Part shown: positions 18,106-27,486 of the stretch, piece after piece
How the letters are laid out: every line of letters starts with the position of its first letter
Numbering within the stretch: position 1 is the first letter of the stretch
NCBI RefSeq assembly: GCF_008831305.1
Contig: NZ_ML708619.1
Location: 81,085 to 145,084, forward strand
Reading direction: 5' to 3'
Length of the DNA stretch: 64,000 nucleotides
Source: Kocuria coralli
GTDB lineage: Bacteria; Actinomycetota; Actinomycetes; Actinomycetales; Micrococcaceae
Notes under the pieces: generated by a model
Told to the model about the DNA's origin: nothing
Database searches by the model: none
What the model saw: the letters and a program-made list of their open reading frames with translations, nothing else
Translations under genes and position numbers: made by a program

Positions 18106-19386
18106 TCAGGGCATCGACGGGCCCAGCTCCCACGCCCTGACGTCTCCATCCGAGAAGACGGTCCAGCGCTCGCCGTCCGCCGGGTAGGCCCGCAGTGTCA
18201 CGGGCATCCCCGTGGCCGGGAAGACCTCCAGCAGCGAGGCGTCTATCACCACCCTGTCGGCGGTTCCCTCCCACACGACCCGTCGCCGGTCGCCTTCGGC
18301 CAGGGCGACGACCATGTGCGAGGCCGCGGCCTCGATGTCCGTGGCGTCGGGGAGCTCGGTCCACCGGGACGACGGAACGGCGACTTCGCCGGTTCGCAGC
18401 TGCGAGCATTCCCGGGCGGGCTCGGTGTGCACCCGGCCGTCGCGAACGGACACCTCGCGGGGCCAGGTCAGCACGCCGCTCCACCCCGCCTGGTCGGCTT
18501 CCTCCTGGGGGCGCGATTCCCTCGCCCAGCCCCAGAGCAGGTTCCGTCCCGGCAGAGCCAGGGCCTGCGGCGCGTAGAAGCTGTCCCCGGCGTCGAGCCG
18601 TCCGCTCGTGTTCGGGACGAACGCCAGGGGCGGCCGTCCTTCGGCGGACCGTTCTTCCAGGGTGCCCACAGCCCAGACGGTGTCCAAGAGGTCCGCTCCT
18701 CCGTCCGGACGGAGGATCCACCGGGAGATCAGGAGGATCCAGCTCTCGCCGTCATCCGCCGGCACGAGTTGCGGGCATTCCCAGATCGAGGCGTGCAGGG
18801 CTCCGTCCAGGGCGGGGTCCTTGGCGTCCAGCAGCCGTCCCTCGTAGCTCCAGGAGTCCAGGTCGGTGGCGTCGAAGAGCAGGAGCGCTCCGCTGCCGTT
18901 GGCCAGCCCCGCGCCCTGGATCACCCACCGTCTGCCGGCGAAAGTGAATACGAAGGGATCGCGCATCGCGATGACCTCCGGGTCCTCCGGCATGCGGGCC
19001 GCGGGGATCCGTGCCCCCGTGTAGCCGAGGGTCTCCGGATCGCGGTGCACCACGAGCGCGGTCGACCGCCCTTCCGGATCCAGGACGCCCGAGTACACGA
19101 ACGCGGGGTGGCCGTCGTCGTCGAGGGTGCTCACCCCGGACCAGCAGCCGAACTCGTCATCCCCGCCGTCCTGGGGCTCCAGGGCCACGGGCTCCTCGCG
19201 CCAGTGCGCGAGGTCCGCCGAGCTCAGGTGCCCCCACACGATCCGGTGGTGCTCCGCGCTTTCGAGATTGTGCTGGAAGTAGAGGTGCCAGCGTCCCTCA
19301 TGCAGCAGGAGGCCGTTGGGGTCGTTGACCCAGCCGCGGGCGGGCCGGGGGTGGGCGATGGGGAAACTGCGATCGTTCACAGGCAT
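18106..19386 (-). CDS. glycoside hydrolase family 32 (sucrose / fructooligosaccharide hydrolase)
   Basis: 426-residue five-bladed propeller plus C-terminal beta-sandwich enzyme. The nucleophile motif WVNDPNG is at residues 19-25 (Asp22); the stabiliser motif RDP lies in IAMRDPFVF near residue 143; the acid/base glutamate is in WECPQL near 200. No signal peptide, so it is cytosolic and acts on imported sucrose or short fructans. It lies downstream of a GH13 gene and a decayed permease fragment, as if it was once part of a sucrose transport operon. It is not clear whether the substrate is phosphorylated; no PTS genes are nearby. Confidence 0.92.
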   Translation of the reverse strand: MPVNDRSFPIAHPRPARGWVNDPNGLLLHEGRWHLYFQHNLESAEHHRIVWGHLSSADLAHWREEPVALEPQDGGDDEFGCWSGVSTLDDDGHPAFVYSGVLDPEGRSTALVVHRDPETLGYTGARIPAARMPEDPEVIAMRDPFVFTFAGRRWVIQGAGLANGSGALLLFDATDLDSWSYEGRLLDAKDPALDGALHASIWECPQLVPADDGESWILLISRWILRPDGGADLLDTVWAVGTLEERSAEGRPPLAFVPNTSGRLDAGDSFYAPQALALPGRNLLWGWARESRPQEEADQAGWSGVLTWPREVSVRDGRVHTEPARECSQLRTGEVAVPSSRWTELPDATDIEAAASHMVVALAEGDRRRVVWEGTADRVVIDASLLEVFPATGMPVTLRAYPADGERWTVFSDGDVRAWELGPSMP

Positions 19387-19454
19387 CTCCAGAAGGTCGT
19401 GGGTGACGGAGGGCGGCCTGGTTCACGTGCCACGTCCTGCGGTCAGGCCTTCCC

Positions 19455-19605
19455 TCAGCCGCGCTGTCCGAAGATGAAGACCGGGAACGCGGGAATCATG
19501 GAGATGATCACCCCGGCCAGTACGACCGAAATGCTACCGGTGCTCAGGTCGCCCTGAAGCGGGATCGGGCCCAGTGCCGTCTTCCGGCCCTGGGCCCGGT
19601 CCTCG
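19455..19605 (-). pseudogene. C-terminal remnant of a MalG-type sugar ABC permease
   Basis: Reading the minus strand from about 19605 to the TGA at 19457-19455 gives an open frame of about 50 codons with no usable start. Its end, GSISVVLAGVIISMIPAFPVFIFGQRG, is the last membrane helix and cytoplasmic tail typical of MalG-like permeases (the ...P...F...QR pattern). The rest of the gene is absent: the GH13 stop codon lies directly upstream. A deletion of a transporter between the GH13 and GH32 genes explains this. Family call from resemblance only. Confidence 0.7.
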
Positions 19606-21327
19606 TCAGATCTTCAGCCAGACCGTGGTCTCGCCCGGCAGCTCCTCGCCGTTCCGCTCGGCGCTGCTGATGAGCACCTCGCCGCGCAGCGACTCGGGCA
19701 GCTCGACCGGCTGCTCGCCGAAGTTGGTGACGTTCGTCCAGCCGTTGGGACGGCGGAAGGCCAGCACCTGTGGGTCGCCGGTCTCCAGCCATTCCAGGTG
19801 CTCCTCCGTCTGCAGCCGACCGCGCAGGGCCAGGGCCCGGCGGTAGAGCGACAGGGTCGAGGCCGGGTCGGTCTCCTGCTGCTCCACGGAGTATTCCGCG
19901 AACCATTCCGGCTGGGGGATGTGGGCGGCTCCGCCGAAGCCCAGGGACTCGCCCTCACTGCTCCAGGGCAGCGGGACGCGGCATCCATCGCGCCCCATCC
20001 GCTCACCGGGGCTGCGGAAGAACAGCGGATCCTGGCGGTGCTCGTCCTCGATGTCCGCTACCTCGTGCAGTCCCAGCTCCTCTCCCTGGTAGAGGTATGC
20101 GCTGCCGGGGAGGGCCAGTTCGAACAGGGTCGCCGCCCGTGCCCGCCGCAGGCCCTGCTCGGCCTGGAGCTGAGGCTCCTGCCCCCGGTTGAGCAGCCAG
20201 AACGTACCGGTCTTCTCATCCGAATCCGTGTCGACGGCACGCAGGGCCTTCCCTCCGTCCTGCTGGGAGGGCTCAGGCGGCAGGCCGTAACGAGAGGCGT
20301 GACGCACGACATCGTGGTTGGACAGCACCCAGGTGCTCGACGAGCCGGACTTGGCGGCCAGGTCCAGGTTGAACTTCACGATCTCCTCGAACTGCCCGGC
20401 GTCGAAGCGCGCGTTCAGCAGGTCGAAGTTGAAGGCCTGGCCCAGGCCCTCGGGGCTCGCATAGGCGGGACGGCGATCAGAGGCGACCCAGGCCTCGGCG
20501 ACGGCGATCCGCGGCGGCTCGTACTCGTTGAAGACCTGCCGCCACTCGGCGTAGATCTCGTGGACGTCGTCGCGGTCCCACATCGGGTGGTTGCCGTCGA
20601 TGGGGATCGCATTCAGCTCAGCCTGGCTGGGCAGGTCCTCGGGAAGGTCCTTGCTCAGGCCATGGGCCACGTCCACGCGGAAGCCGTCCACGCCGCGATC
20701 GGACCAGAACCGGAGGATGTTCAGGAAGCCCTCGCGGACCTCCGGATTGCGCCAGTTGAGGTCCGGCTGCTCGGTGGCGAAGAAGTGGTGGTACCACTGA
20801 CCGTCGCCCACGGGCTCCCAGGCGGGGCCGCCGAAGGTCGAGGTCCAGTCCGAGGGCGGCTGCGCGCCGTCGGGCCCGAGCCCGTCCCGGAAGATGTAGC
20901 GATCCCGTGCGGGAGAGCCCTTCGGGGAGGCCAGCGCCTCCTTGAACCACTCGTGCTGGTCCGAGGTGTGATTGGGCACGATGTCCACGATCAGCTTGAT
21001 CCCCGCGGACTTGAGGGCCGCGGCCATCGCGTCGAAGTCCTCCAGGGTCCCGATCTTGGGGTCGACGTCGCAGTAGTCGTCGACATCGTAGCCGCCGTCG
21101 GCCAGGGCCGATGGGTAGAAGGGGCTCAGCCAGACGGCGTCGATCCCGAGGGCCTTCAGGTAGGGGACCCGGGTGACGACCCCTTGGAGATCGCCGATGC
21201 CGTTGCCGTCGGAGTCGGCGAAGGACCGGGGGTAGATCTGGTACACGGCCGCCTGGCGCCACCACTGCGCATCCGCCTGGTGGCGGGGAACGTGCTGGGA
21301 GGTGTCGAGCGTTGCTTCGGCAGTCAT
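19606..21327 (-). CDS. GH13 alpha-glucosidase / oligo-glucosidase
   Basis: 573-residue GH13 enzyme. I set the start at ATG 21327, behind GAAAGGAC; the frame is open 24 codons further but those cover the promoter. Conserved regions are present in order: VDIVPNHTS (I), GVDGFRVDVAHG with the nucleophile aspartate (II), IAVAEAWV with the acid/base glutamate (III) and VLSNHDVVR (IV). YQIYPRSFADSDGNGIGDLQG is the usual N-terminus of exo-acting alpha-glucosidases. No signal peptide; it should cleave imported maltose, sucrose or isomaltose-type sugars. The divergent ROK gene is a likely regulator. Confidence 0.93.
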   Translation of the reverse strand: MTAEATLDTSQHVPRHQADAQWWRQAAVYQIYPRSFADSDGNGIGDLQGVVTRVPYLKALGIDAVWLSPFYPSALADGGYDVDDYCDVDPKIGTLEDFDAMAAALKSAGIKLIVDIVPNHTSDQHEWFKEALASPKGSPARDRYIFRDGLGPDGAQPPSDWTSTFGGPAWEPVGDGQWYHHFFATEQPDLNWRNPEVREGFLNILRFWSDRGVDGFRVDVAHGLSKDLPEDLPSQAELNAIPIDGNHPMWDRDDVHEIYAEWRQVFNEYEPPRIAVAEAWVASDRRPAYASPEGLGQAFNFDLLNARFDAGQFEEIVKFNLDLAAKSGSSSTWVLSNHDVVRHASRYGLPPEPSQQDGGKALRAVDTDSDEKTGTFWLLNRGQEPQLQAEQGLRRARAATLFELALPGSAYLYQGEELGLHEVADIEDEHRQDPLFFRSPGERMGRDGCRVPLPWSSEGESLGFGGAAHIPQPEWFAEYSVEQQETDPASTLSLYRRALALRGRLQTEEHLEWLETGDPQVLAFRRPNGWTNVTNFGEQPVELPESLRGEVLISSAERNGEELPGETTVWLKI

Positions 21328-21413
21328 GCTGTCCTTTCGGTCGGGTGGTTGCTGGTCGGAGACGGACGGGAAGTCTGGCGGACCACGTGACCACACCATC
21401 GGCTCTGCGCACG

Positions 21414-21452
21414 GTTAAATATAGGCCTTAAATCTAAGGTGGGCAATAATTG
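21414..21452. promoter_or_regulatory. AT-rich promoter/operator island between GH13 and ROK genes
   Basis: The stretch GTTAAATATAGGCCTTAAAT and what follows to AATAATT is strikingly AT-rich in this background and lies between divergent starts at 21327 and 21491. TTAAAT recurs and a partial dyad centred on AGGCCT is visible. It probably contains both promoters and the ROK binding site. Confidence 0.5.
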
Positions 21453-21490
21453 GGCAGCGATCTGACGTCACGAGGAGCCCGAGGAGTTGT

Positions 21491-22696
21491 ATGGACACGC
21501 AGCGGATGCAGAGCGTCTCCAGCTCTCCGCAGTACTTGCGCAGGATGAACGCCCGGAGGGTCCTGGATCACATGTGGCAGGGCAGTCCCGCCACCGCCTC
21601 GGAGCTGATGGAGGCGACCGGGCTGACGCGCTCCACGGTGCTGGCCCTGTGCAAGGAGCTCGCCGGCCAGGGGTGGCTGGAGCCCGTGCAGGGCGCGGGG
21701 GAGGGTGGGGTGGCGGCGAAGGGTCGGCCCGCCTTGAGGTACGCCTTCCGGGAGGGGGCCTGCTACGTCGTCGGCGTCGACTCGGGGGCGCATCGGGTCA
21801 CCGCGGGCGTGGCCGACCTGAGGGGCCGGGAGCTGTCGCAGGCCGTCCGCGGATTCGGTCATGACGAGGTCGGCGGTCAGGAGCGCCGTGCCGAGATCCT
21901 CCGGGCCATCGACGATGCACTGGAGCAGGCGGGGGTCGCCTCCCCCCGGGTGGGGGCGCTGGTGATCGGCGTGCCGGCCCCCGTCGACTCCGAGGGGCGC
22001 TCGCCTGCGGGCCAGGACGACTTCTGGCCGCTCATGAACCCGGACCTGAGGTCGCTCGCCGACGACCGCGGCTGGGAGTGCCTCGTCGAGAACGACGCCA
22101 ACCTGGCCGCCCTGGCCGAGCTGCACGGGGACCCCGCCGCCCGGGAGGTCTCCCTCGCGGCCCTGATCGCGGGGGAGCGATTCGGTGCGGGGCTGGTGCT
22201 CAACGGCGAACTCCTCCGCCAGCCGCGCCGCGGCGCCGGGGAGATGCGCGTACTGCGGCTGGTCGACGGCGTGGGTTCCGAGGACGGCCTGGCCGTACGC
22301 GCCCGGCGGCTCGCCGAGGAGGCGATCCGGCGCGGGGACAGCACGTCGATCCGGGTGACGGCATCCGGTGAGGTTCGCGCCCAGGACGTCTTCGAGGCCG
22401 CCGAGCGGGGTGATGCCGTCGCCGAGGCGATCGTCGGTCGCCTCGCCGATGTCCTGGCCCGGGTGTGCGTGACGCTGGCCGGGCCGCTGGATCTCGACCG
22501 GATCATCGTGTCGGGAGGCATCGCCCCGGCACTGCACGGCGTGAGTCGGGCGGCCCGCGAGCGCATCGCCGAGCACATGTACGCCCCGTGGCTCGAGGTC
22601 AGGGCCTCCGAGCTGGGGGCCGACGCCGTCAGGCTGGGCGCCATCCAGTGCGCGGTCGATCTGGTGCGGGCCTATGCGATGGGCGAAGCTCCGTAG
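21491..22696 (+). CDS. ROK-family transcriptional regulator
   Basis: 401-residue repressor with an N-terminal winged helix (ASELMEATGLTRSTVLALCKELAGQGWLE, about residues 37-66) and a C-terminal ROK sugar-kinase-like domain (VVGVDSGAHRVTAGVADL near 95; LVENDANLAALAE near 200; RIIVSGGIAPAL near 340). ATG follows GAGGAG at 21481. The usual zinc-binding CxCGxxGCxE block of ROK repressors is not visible, so ligand sensing may differ. It sits between two GH13 genes and probably controls both. Confidence 0.88.
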   Translation: MDTQRMQSVSSSPQYLRRMNARRVLDHMWQGSPATASELMEATGLTRSTVLALCKELAGQGWLEPVQGAGEGGVAAKGRPALRYAFREGACYVVGVDSGAHRVTAGVADLRGRELSQAVRGFGHDEVGGQERRAEILRAIDDALEQAGVASPRVGALVIGVPAPVDSEGRSPAGQDDFWPLMNPDLRSLADDRGWECLVENDANLAALAELHGDPAAREVSLAALIAGERFGAGLVLNGELLRQPRRGAGEMRVLRLVDGVGSEDGLAVRARRLAEEAIRRGDSTSIRVTASGEVRAQDVFEAAERGDAVAEAIVGRLADVLARVCVTLAGPLDLDRIIVSGGIAPALHGVSRAARERIAEHMYAPWLEVRASELGADAVRLGAIQCAVDLVRAYAMGEAP

Positions 22697-22793
22697 AAGG
22701 CGTGCCGGCTAGTTTTATTTTGTGCTTCAATAAATACTGGAACTGGTGAGGTGCCCCGCCGCGACGAGGGCGCGTGAAGGAGGAAGAGAGTCC

Positions 22794-24506
22794 ATGAACC
22801 CCACGGTGCACCGGGAGCACGACTGGTGGAAGTCCGCCGTCGTCTACCAGATCTATCCCAGGACCTTCGCCGATTCCGACGGCGACGGCGTGGGGGACAT
22901 CCGCGGCATCATCGACCGCCTGGACCACCTCGTGGAGCTGGGCGTCGACGTCGTCTGGCTCTCGCCCGTGTACCGCTCGCCCCAGCGCGACAACGGGTAC
23001 GACATCAGCGACTACCAGGACATCGACCCGATGTTCGGCAGCCTCGAGGACCTCGACGATCTGATCGAGGCCGCCCACGCTCGCGGCATCAAGCTGGTCA
23101 TGGACCTCGTCGTCAATCACACCTCGGACGAGCACCCGTGGTTCCTCGAGTCCCGCGACCCGGCATCGCCCCGGCGCGACTGGTACTTCTGGCGTGATCC
23201 GCGTCCGGGGACCGTGGGCGGAGAAGAGGGCGCCGAGCCCGACGACAGCCCGGCGGCCTTCGCCCCGAAGGCCTGGACCTTCGATCCCCGCAGCGGGCAG
23301 TACTACCTCGGGGTCTTCGGGCCGCAGCAGCCGGACCTCAACTGGGAGAACCCGGAGGTCCGCCGGGCCGTGTACGAGATGATGCGCTGGTGGGTGGACC
23401 GCGGCGTCGACGGCTTCCGGATGGACGTGATCAACCTGATCTCGAAGCCCGAGGCGCTCACCGGCCAGGCGCCCCTGGACGGACCCCAGGTGTCCTTCGA
23501 GGCCATCGGCGACGGCCCGCGGCTCGACGAGTTCCTGGCCGAGATGAACCGCGAGGTGGGCCTGAGCGAGCAGAACCTGATCACGGTCGGCGAGATGCCG
23601 GGTGCCGGCATCGACCTCGCCGTGAGGGTCACCGACCCGGCACGACGAGAGCTGAACATGGTTTTCACCTTCGAGCACGTCGACCTGGACATCGCACCCG
23701 GCGGCAGCAAATGGGATCTGGCCCCGCTTCCCCTGCCGGTCCTCAAGGCCAACCTGGCGGCCTGGCAGGAGGGACTGGCCGAGAAGGGCTGGAACTCCCT
23801 CTACTGGAACAACCACGACCAGCCCAGGGCGGTCTCCCGGTTCGGCGATGACAGGCCGGAATACCGGGTCGCCTCGGCGAAGACCCTGGCCACCACGCTG
23901 CACCTGCACCGGGGCACGCCCTACATCTACCAGGGGGAGGAGTTCGGCATGACGAACTCTCCCCGTGCGGGCGTCGAGGACTACCTGGACATCGAATCGC
24001 TCAACTACTACCGCGACGCCATCGGCCGTGGTCTGGACGAGGCGACCGTGCTGAACTCCCTCCTGGTCAAGAGCCGGGATCACGCGCGGACCCCCGTCCA
24101 GTGGGACGCGAGCGAGAACGCCGGCTTCACCACGGGCACCCCCTGGGCGCCGGTCAACCCGGGCTATGAGACCGTCAACGCGGTCGCGGCCCGGGAGGAT
24201 CCGGACTCGATCTTCCACCACTACCGCCGGCTCATTCAGCTGCGGCACGAGTCCGCGGTGGTCCGCGACGGGGAGTTCCGTCTCCTCCACCCGGAGCACC
24301 CGCACCTGTGGGCCTTCACCCGCGGGCACGGCGACGGACAGCTGCTGGTGCTCGCCAACTGGTCCGCGGAAGAGCTGGAGATCCCCGAGGAGGGACTGCC
24401 GGAGCACGGCGACGCCGAACTGCTCCTGGGCACCCACGGGACGACGGCCGGCACGCTGGCGCCCTGGGAGTCGAGGGTGCTGCGCCTGGCGGGTTCCCCG
24501 GCCTAG
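22794..24506 (+). CDS. GH13 alpha-glucosidase (oligo-1,6-glucosidase type)
   Basis: 570-residue enzyme. ATG 22794 follows AAGGAGGAAGAG; an upstream in-frame start at 22746 is unlikely. Conserved regions: MDLVVNHTSD (I), GVDGFRMDVIN with the nucleophile (II), LITVGEMPG with the acid/base Glu (III), WNNHDQPR (IV). The MDLVVNHTS and EMPG variants are those of oligo-1,6-glucosidase/sucrose isomerase relatives. It lies 97 bases after the ROK gene; that gap is AT-rich (AGTTTTATTTTGTGCTTC) and may hold its own promoter/operator. Not a duplicate of the 19.6-21.3 kb enzyme: the two differ along most of their length. Confidence 0.92.
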   Translation: MNPTVHREHDWWKSAVVYQIYPRTFADSDGDGVGDIRGIIDRLDHLVELGVDVVWLSPVYRSPQRDNGYDISDYQDIDPMFGSLEDLDDLIEAAHARGIKLVMDLVVNHTSDEHPWFLESRDPASPRRDWYFWRDPRPGTVGGEEGAEPDDSPAAFAPKAWTFDPRSGQYYLGVFGPQQPDLNWENPEVRRAVYEMMRWWVDRGVDGFRMDVINLISKPEALTGQAPLDGPQVSFEAIGDGPRLDEFLAEMNREVGLSEQNLITVGEMPGAGIDLAVRVTDPARRELNMVFTFEHVDLDIAPGGSKWDLAPLPLPVLKANLAAWQEGLAEKGWNSLYWNNHDQPRAVSRFGDDRPEYRVASAKTLATTLHLHRGTPYIYQGEEFGMTNSPRAGVEDYLDIESLNYYRDAIGRGLDEATVLNSLLVKSRDHARTPVQWDASENAGFTTGTPWAPVNPGYETVNAVAAREDPDSIFHHYRRLIQLRHESAVVRDGEFRLLHPEHPHLWAFTRGHGDGQLLVLANWSAEELEIPEEGLPEHGDAELLLGTHGTTAGTLAPWESRVLRLAGSPA

Positions 24507-24565
24507 GCGTCACGTCCGGACCGTAGCGGCCCGGTGCACGCCGGGCCGCAAACGCGCCGTAAACG

Positions 24566-24625
24566 CGTCGGAGGCCACGACCCGGAGGCGGCGTTACCGC
24601 AGCTTCCGGGTCGTGGCCTCCGACG
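24566..24625. terminator. bidirectional terminator, 21-bp perfect stem
   Basis: Bases 24566-24586 pair perfectly with 24605-24625 (arms around CGGAGGCCACGACCCGGA), loop 18 nt. It lies between the convergent GH13 and Gfo/Idh/MocA genes. Confidence 0.8.
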
Positions 24626-24656
24626 GTCAGGCGGACGACGGCTCAGACAGGACGAT

Positions 24657-25958
24657 TCAGGAGAGTCTCGGTTCGAGAGCTCCCGCGATCATCGCCTCCA
24701 GTCCCGCCTTGTCCAGCACCCGCTGATCGGCATCGAGGTCCTGGACGGGCAGCGGGCAGTCCCCGAGATCGTAGATCGGCAGGCGCTCGCCGCCGCGCTT
24801 CATCGACTCGTGCGCGATCAGGCCGGGCAGCGTGTAGCGGGCGGCCTGCCAGGCGTTGACCGCGGGCTGCACCCCGGCCACGACGGCGCGGGCGAAGTCG
24901 TCGACCAGGAAGTGGTGAGCGCCTTCGTGCCCGTTGGGCATGCCCTGGAACTCGGAAGGCAGCCGGTCCTGGTGATGCGAGGGCGCGGCACCTGCCACGA
25001 ACGCGTCACGCAGCGTCGGCGAGACCTCCGCCAGGCGCGGATCGTCCAGGCTCATGGTCGCGCCCGTGCGGATCAGGCCGGACACATCCAGGACCTCCTC
25101 CTTGTCGTGCCAGTAGGTGACGTCCACCGTCTCCTCGAAGCTGCTCGTCTCGCCGAAATAGCGGAACCGCGACTCGCGGCGGTGGGACGGGTAGCCCACC
25201 CGGCGCAGCTCGTTGGTGCGGAAGGCGCCGCCGTTGTCCATTTCGAACAGCGCGAAGGCGTTGGAGACGTCGTTGCCGAACTTCGAGACCTCCTTGTCGA
25301 AGACGCCGTCGTTGCGCGTGTCGGGCCGGCCGAGGGCCGAGACCGACACGGCGTGCCGGTTCTCGAGCACCCCCAGGACTCCGCCGATCGAATGCGTGGG
25401 GTAGAGCAGCGGCGGGTAGGAGGCGGTCGACTTCCACTCCTCGCCGCCGGAGAACCGGTAGGCGTCGTAGAAGCCGAGGTCCATGTCGTGGACGTAGTCG
25501 CCCTCGGCGTAGAAGACCTCACCGAAGGCCCCGGACCGGTGGATCCGGCGGGCCAGGACCACGGCGGCGTTGTACTGGCTGGTCTCGCCCATCATGTAGA
25601 CCAGCCCGGTGCGCTTGACCTCTTCGGTGATGGCACGGATCTCGTCCTCCTCGATCGCCATCGGCACCGCGGAGTAGACGTGCTTGCCGGCGCGCAGCGC
25701 CTGCAAGGCGATCTGGCCATGGGTCCAGCGCTGGGTGAAGATCGCGACGGCGTCGACGTCGGATTCGAGCAGCTCCTCGACGGTCTCGAAGCGGCCCGCG
25801 AACCGTACGGGGTGGTCCGCGCGCTGCTCGATGGCATCGATGCGCTCCGGCACCGGGTCGACGGCGTAGAGCGCGTCGATCTCGGGATGGGCCGCGAAGA
25901 GCTCGGCGAAATGCGTGCCGAACTGGCCGATGCCGACGATTCCGAGGCTGAAGGTCAT
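24657..25958 (-). CDS. Gfo/Idh/MocA-family oxidoreductase
   Basis: 433-residue NAD(P)-dependent sugar or polyol dehydrogenase family member. The Rossmann motif GIVGIGQFGTHFAELFA is at the N-terminus; VDAVAIFTQRWTHGQIALQALRAGKHVYSAVPMA near 70-95 includes the substrate-contact KxxxxxxP-like segment (here HVYSAVP, lacking the common EKP lysine). ATG 25958 follows GAGAGGAAAAC. It is downstream of the sugar ABC genes but separated from them by a hairpin. Substrate unknown; the altered EKP position makes ordinary dehydrogenase chemistry less certain. Confidence 0.85.
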   Translation of the reverse strand: MTFSLGIVGIGQFGTHFAELFAAHPEIDALYAVDPVPERIDAIEQRADHPVRFAGRFETVEELLESDVDAVAIFTQRWTHGQIALQALRAGKHVYSAVPMAIEEDEIRAITEEVKRTGLVYMMGETSQYNAAVVLARRIHRSGAFGEVFYAEGDYVHDMDLGFYDAYRFSGGEEWKSTASYPPLLYPTHSIGGVLGVLENRHAVSVSALGRPDTRNDGVFDKEVSKFGNDVSNAFALFEMDNGGAFRTNELRRVGYPSHRRESRFRYFGETSSFEETVDVTYWHDKEEVLDVSGLIRTGATMSLDDPRLAEVSPTLRDAFVAGAAPSHHQDRLPSEFQGMPNGHEGAHHFLVDDFARAVVAGVQPAVNAWQAARYTLPGLIAHESMKRGGERLPIYDLGDCPLPVQDLDADQRVLDKAGLEAMIAGALEPRLS

Positions 25959-26021
25959 AGGGGTGTTTTCCTCTCTCAGTGAGTTGAGTTCTCAGTACGG
26001 GTTCTCCGTGCGAGTGCTAGG

Positions 26022-26050
26022 AGGGGAGGCCGCGGTGAGCGGCCTCCCCT
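26022..26050 (-). terminator. terminator of the sugar ABC operon
   Basis: AGGGGAGGCCGC (26022-26033) pairs perfectly with 26039-26050, loop GGTGA. It lies just past the stop codon of the solute-binding protein gene (minus strand). Confidence 0.7.
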
Positions 26051-26062
26051 GGGGGTCAGGGG

Positions 26063-27475
26063 TTAGTTCCCCGAGTCTGCATCCTCGGCCTCTTTATCAG
26101 CGATGAAGAGGTCGTTGATGGCAGGATTGATGCGGTCCAGGACCTCGGCCGACGGCGGCCGGTCCGCCCAGATCTCCTGGAACGCGGGAATGGTCAGGGC
26201 CGCGACGTCCGCTCCGTGGCTAGTGATCGGGAGGAAGAACGCGTCTCCCTCCTCCACCGGGTCGGTGAAGGCCGAGGTGTCGAAGCCCTGTTCCGTCCAG
26301 ATCTCCTCGGTGCGTTCCACCGAATCGGTGCGGGCGGGGAAGACGACGCCGGCTTCGGCCACGACGGACTGGCATTCCTGCGAGCCCATGAACGCCACGA
26401 ACTCGGCAGCGGCCTCCGGGTTGTCGGCATCGGCCGAGATCGAATCGGCCACCCCGCTCATCGTCGACGGCGCGGTGCCATCGGGACCGGTCGGCATCCG
26501 AGCGGTCCCGACCTCGAAGTTCTCCGAGGAGGAGTACGCCGGCACCATCCACGAACCGTCGGAGACAACGGCCACGGATCCCGACATCAGCTGGCTCAGC
26601 GTGCCGTCGTCCTGGTTGAACTGCCCGTACTTGGGCATGTATCCCTTGTCCGAGAGCCCGAAGTACCAGTCCAGCGTCTCGTGCAGAGCAGGGTCGTCGT
26701 AGTTGTACTCGGTGCCCCAGAACGGCTCATCGGTCACCTCCCAGCCGGCTCCGTTGGCGAAGGAGCCCCACTGACCCTGGCCCGTGTTGCCACCACCGGG
26801 ATCGGAGAGCCCGAGGCCGTACACGGCGACGTTGTCCTTGTCGAAACCGGGTTCATCGCCGCGGACCCCGTTGTCATCCACGGTCAGATGCGCAATGGCC
26901 GCCTCGAAGCTCCCGCCGTCCTCCGGATTCCACTCCAGGGACCCCAGTTCCTCCGGGCTCACCCCGCCGTCGGCCAGATAGTCGGAGTTGTAGAAGAGCG
27001 CGATAGAGTCCCAGTCCTTGGGGCTGCCGTAACGGTGGCCATCCGAGCCGGTCCAGAGCTCCATCAGGCCGTCCTGGTAGTCAGAGGCCTGCTGGTTCGC
27101 CGTCGCATCCTGCTCGTCCAGTGGAAGCAGGACCTCCAGGTCGGCATATTGCGGATAACGCGAGGGATGGTTGATGAACACATCGGGGCCGGTGCCCGCG
27201 AGGAAGCCGGCGGTCAGCCGCTGCCAGTAGTCGTCCCACCCGGTCTGGGTGATGTTGACGTTGTACTCGGGGTGCTGCTGCTCGAAGAGATCGGCGCACT
27301 GCTGGTAGGCAGGCAGCTGCTGGGTGTCCCACAGCCAGTAGTCGATCGTACTGCTGGCCTCGGAGTCGCCCTCGCGCTGGCCGCAGCCGCTCAGTGCCAG
27401 AGCGCCTACGGCCAGCACGGCGGTGGCCGACAGGAGACGGCTGCGCCGGGCCCGGGTGAAGGTTTTTCGTGTCAT
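26063..27475 (-). CDS. sugar ABC transporter solute-binding lipoprotein
   Basis: 470-residue extracellular sugar-binding protein (SBP family 1). ATG 27475 begins a lipoprotein signal with RARRSR, a hydrophobic core and lipobox LSGC (Cys31). The mature part is acidic and Trp/Tyr-rich (IDYWLWDTQQ, TGWDDYWQRL, FINHPSRYPQYADL), as in galactoside or oligosaccharide binders. It is the last gene of an operon headed by an alpha-galactosidase, so raffinose/melibiose-type sugars are the best guess. The frame is open upstream across the permease gene but this part is a shadow. Confidence 0.9.
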   Translation of the reverse strand: MTRKTFTRARRSRLLSATAVLAVGALALSGCGQREGDSEASSTIDYWLWDTQQLPAYQQCADLFEQQHPEYNVNITQTGWDDYWQRLTAGFLAGTGPDVFINHPSRYPQYADLEVLLPLDEQDATANQQASDYQDGLMELWTGSDGHRYGSPKDWDSIALFYNSDYLADGGVSPEELGSLEWNPEDGGSFEAAIAHLTVDDNGVRGDEPGFDKDNVAVYGLGLSDPGGGNTGQGQWGSFANGAGWEVTDEPFWGTEYNYDDPALHETLDWYFGLSDKGYMPKYGQFNQDDGTLSQLMSGSVAVVSDGSWMVPAYSSSENFEVGTARMPTGPDGTAPSTMSGVADSISADADNPEAAAEFVAFMGSQECQSVVAEAGVVFPARTDSVERTEEIWTEQGFDTSAFTDPVEEGDAFFLPITSHGADVAALTIPAFQEIWADRPPSAEVLDRINPAINDLFIADKEAEDADSGN

Positions 27476-27486
27476 GGGTCGGGTCC

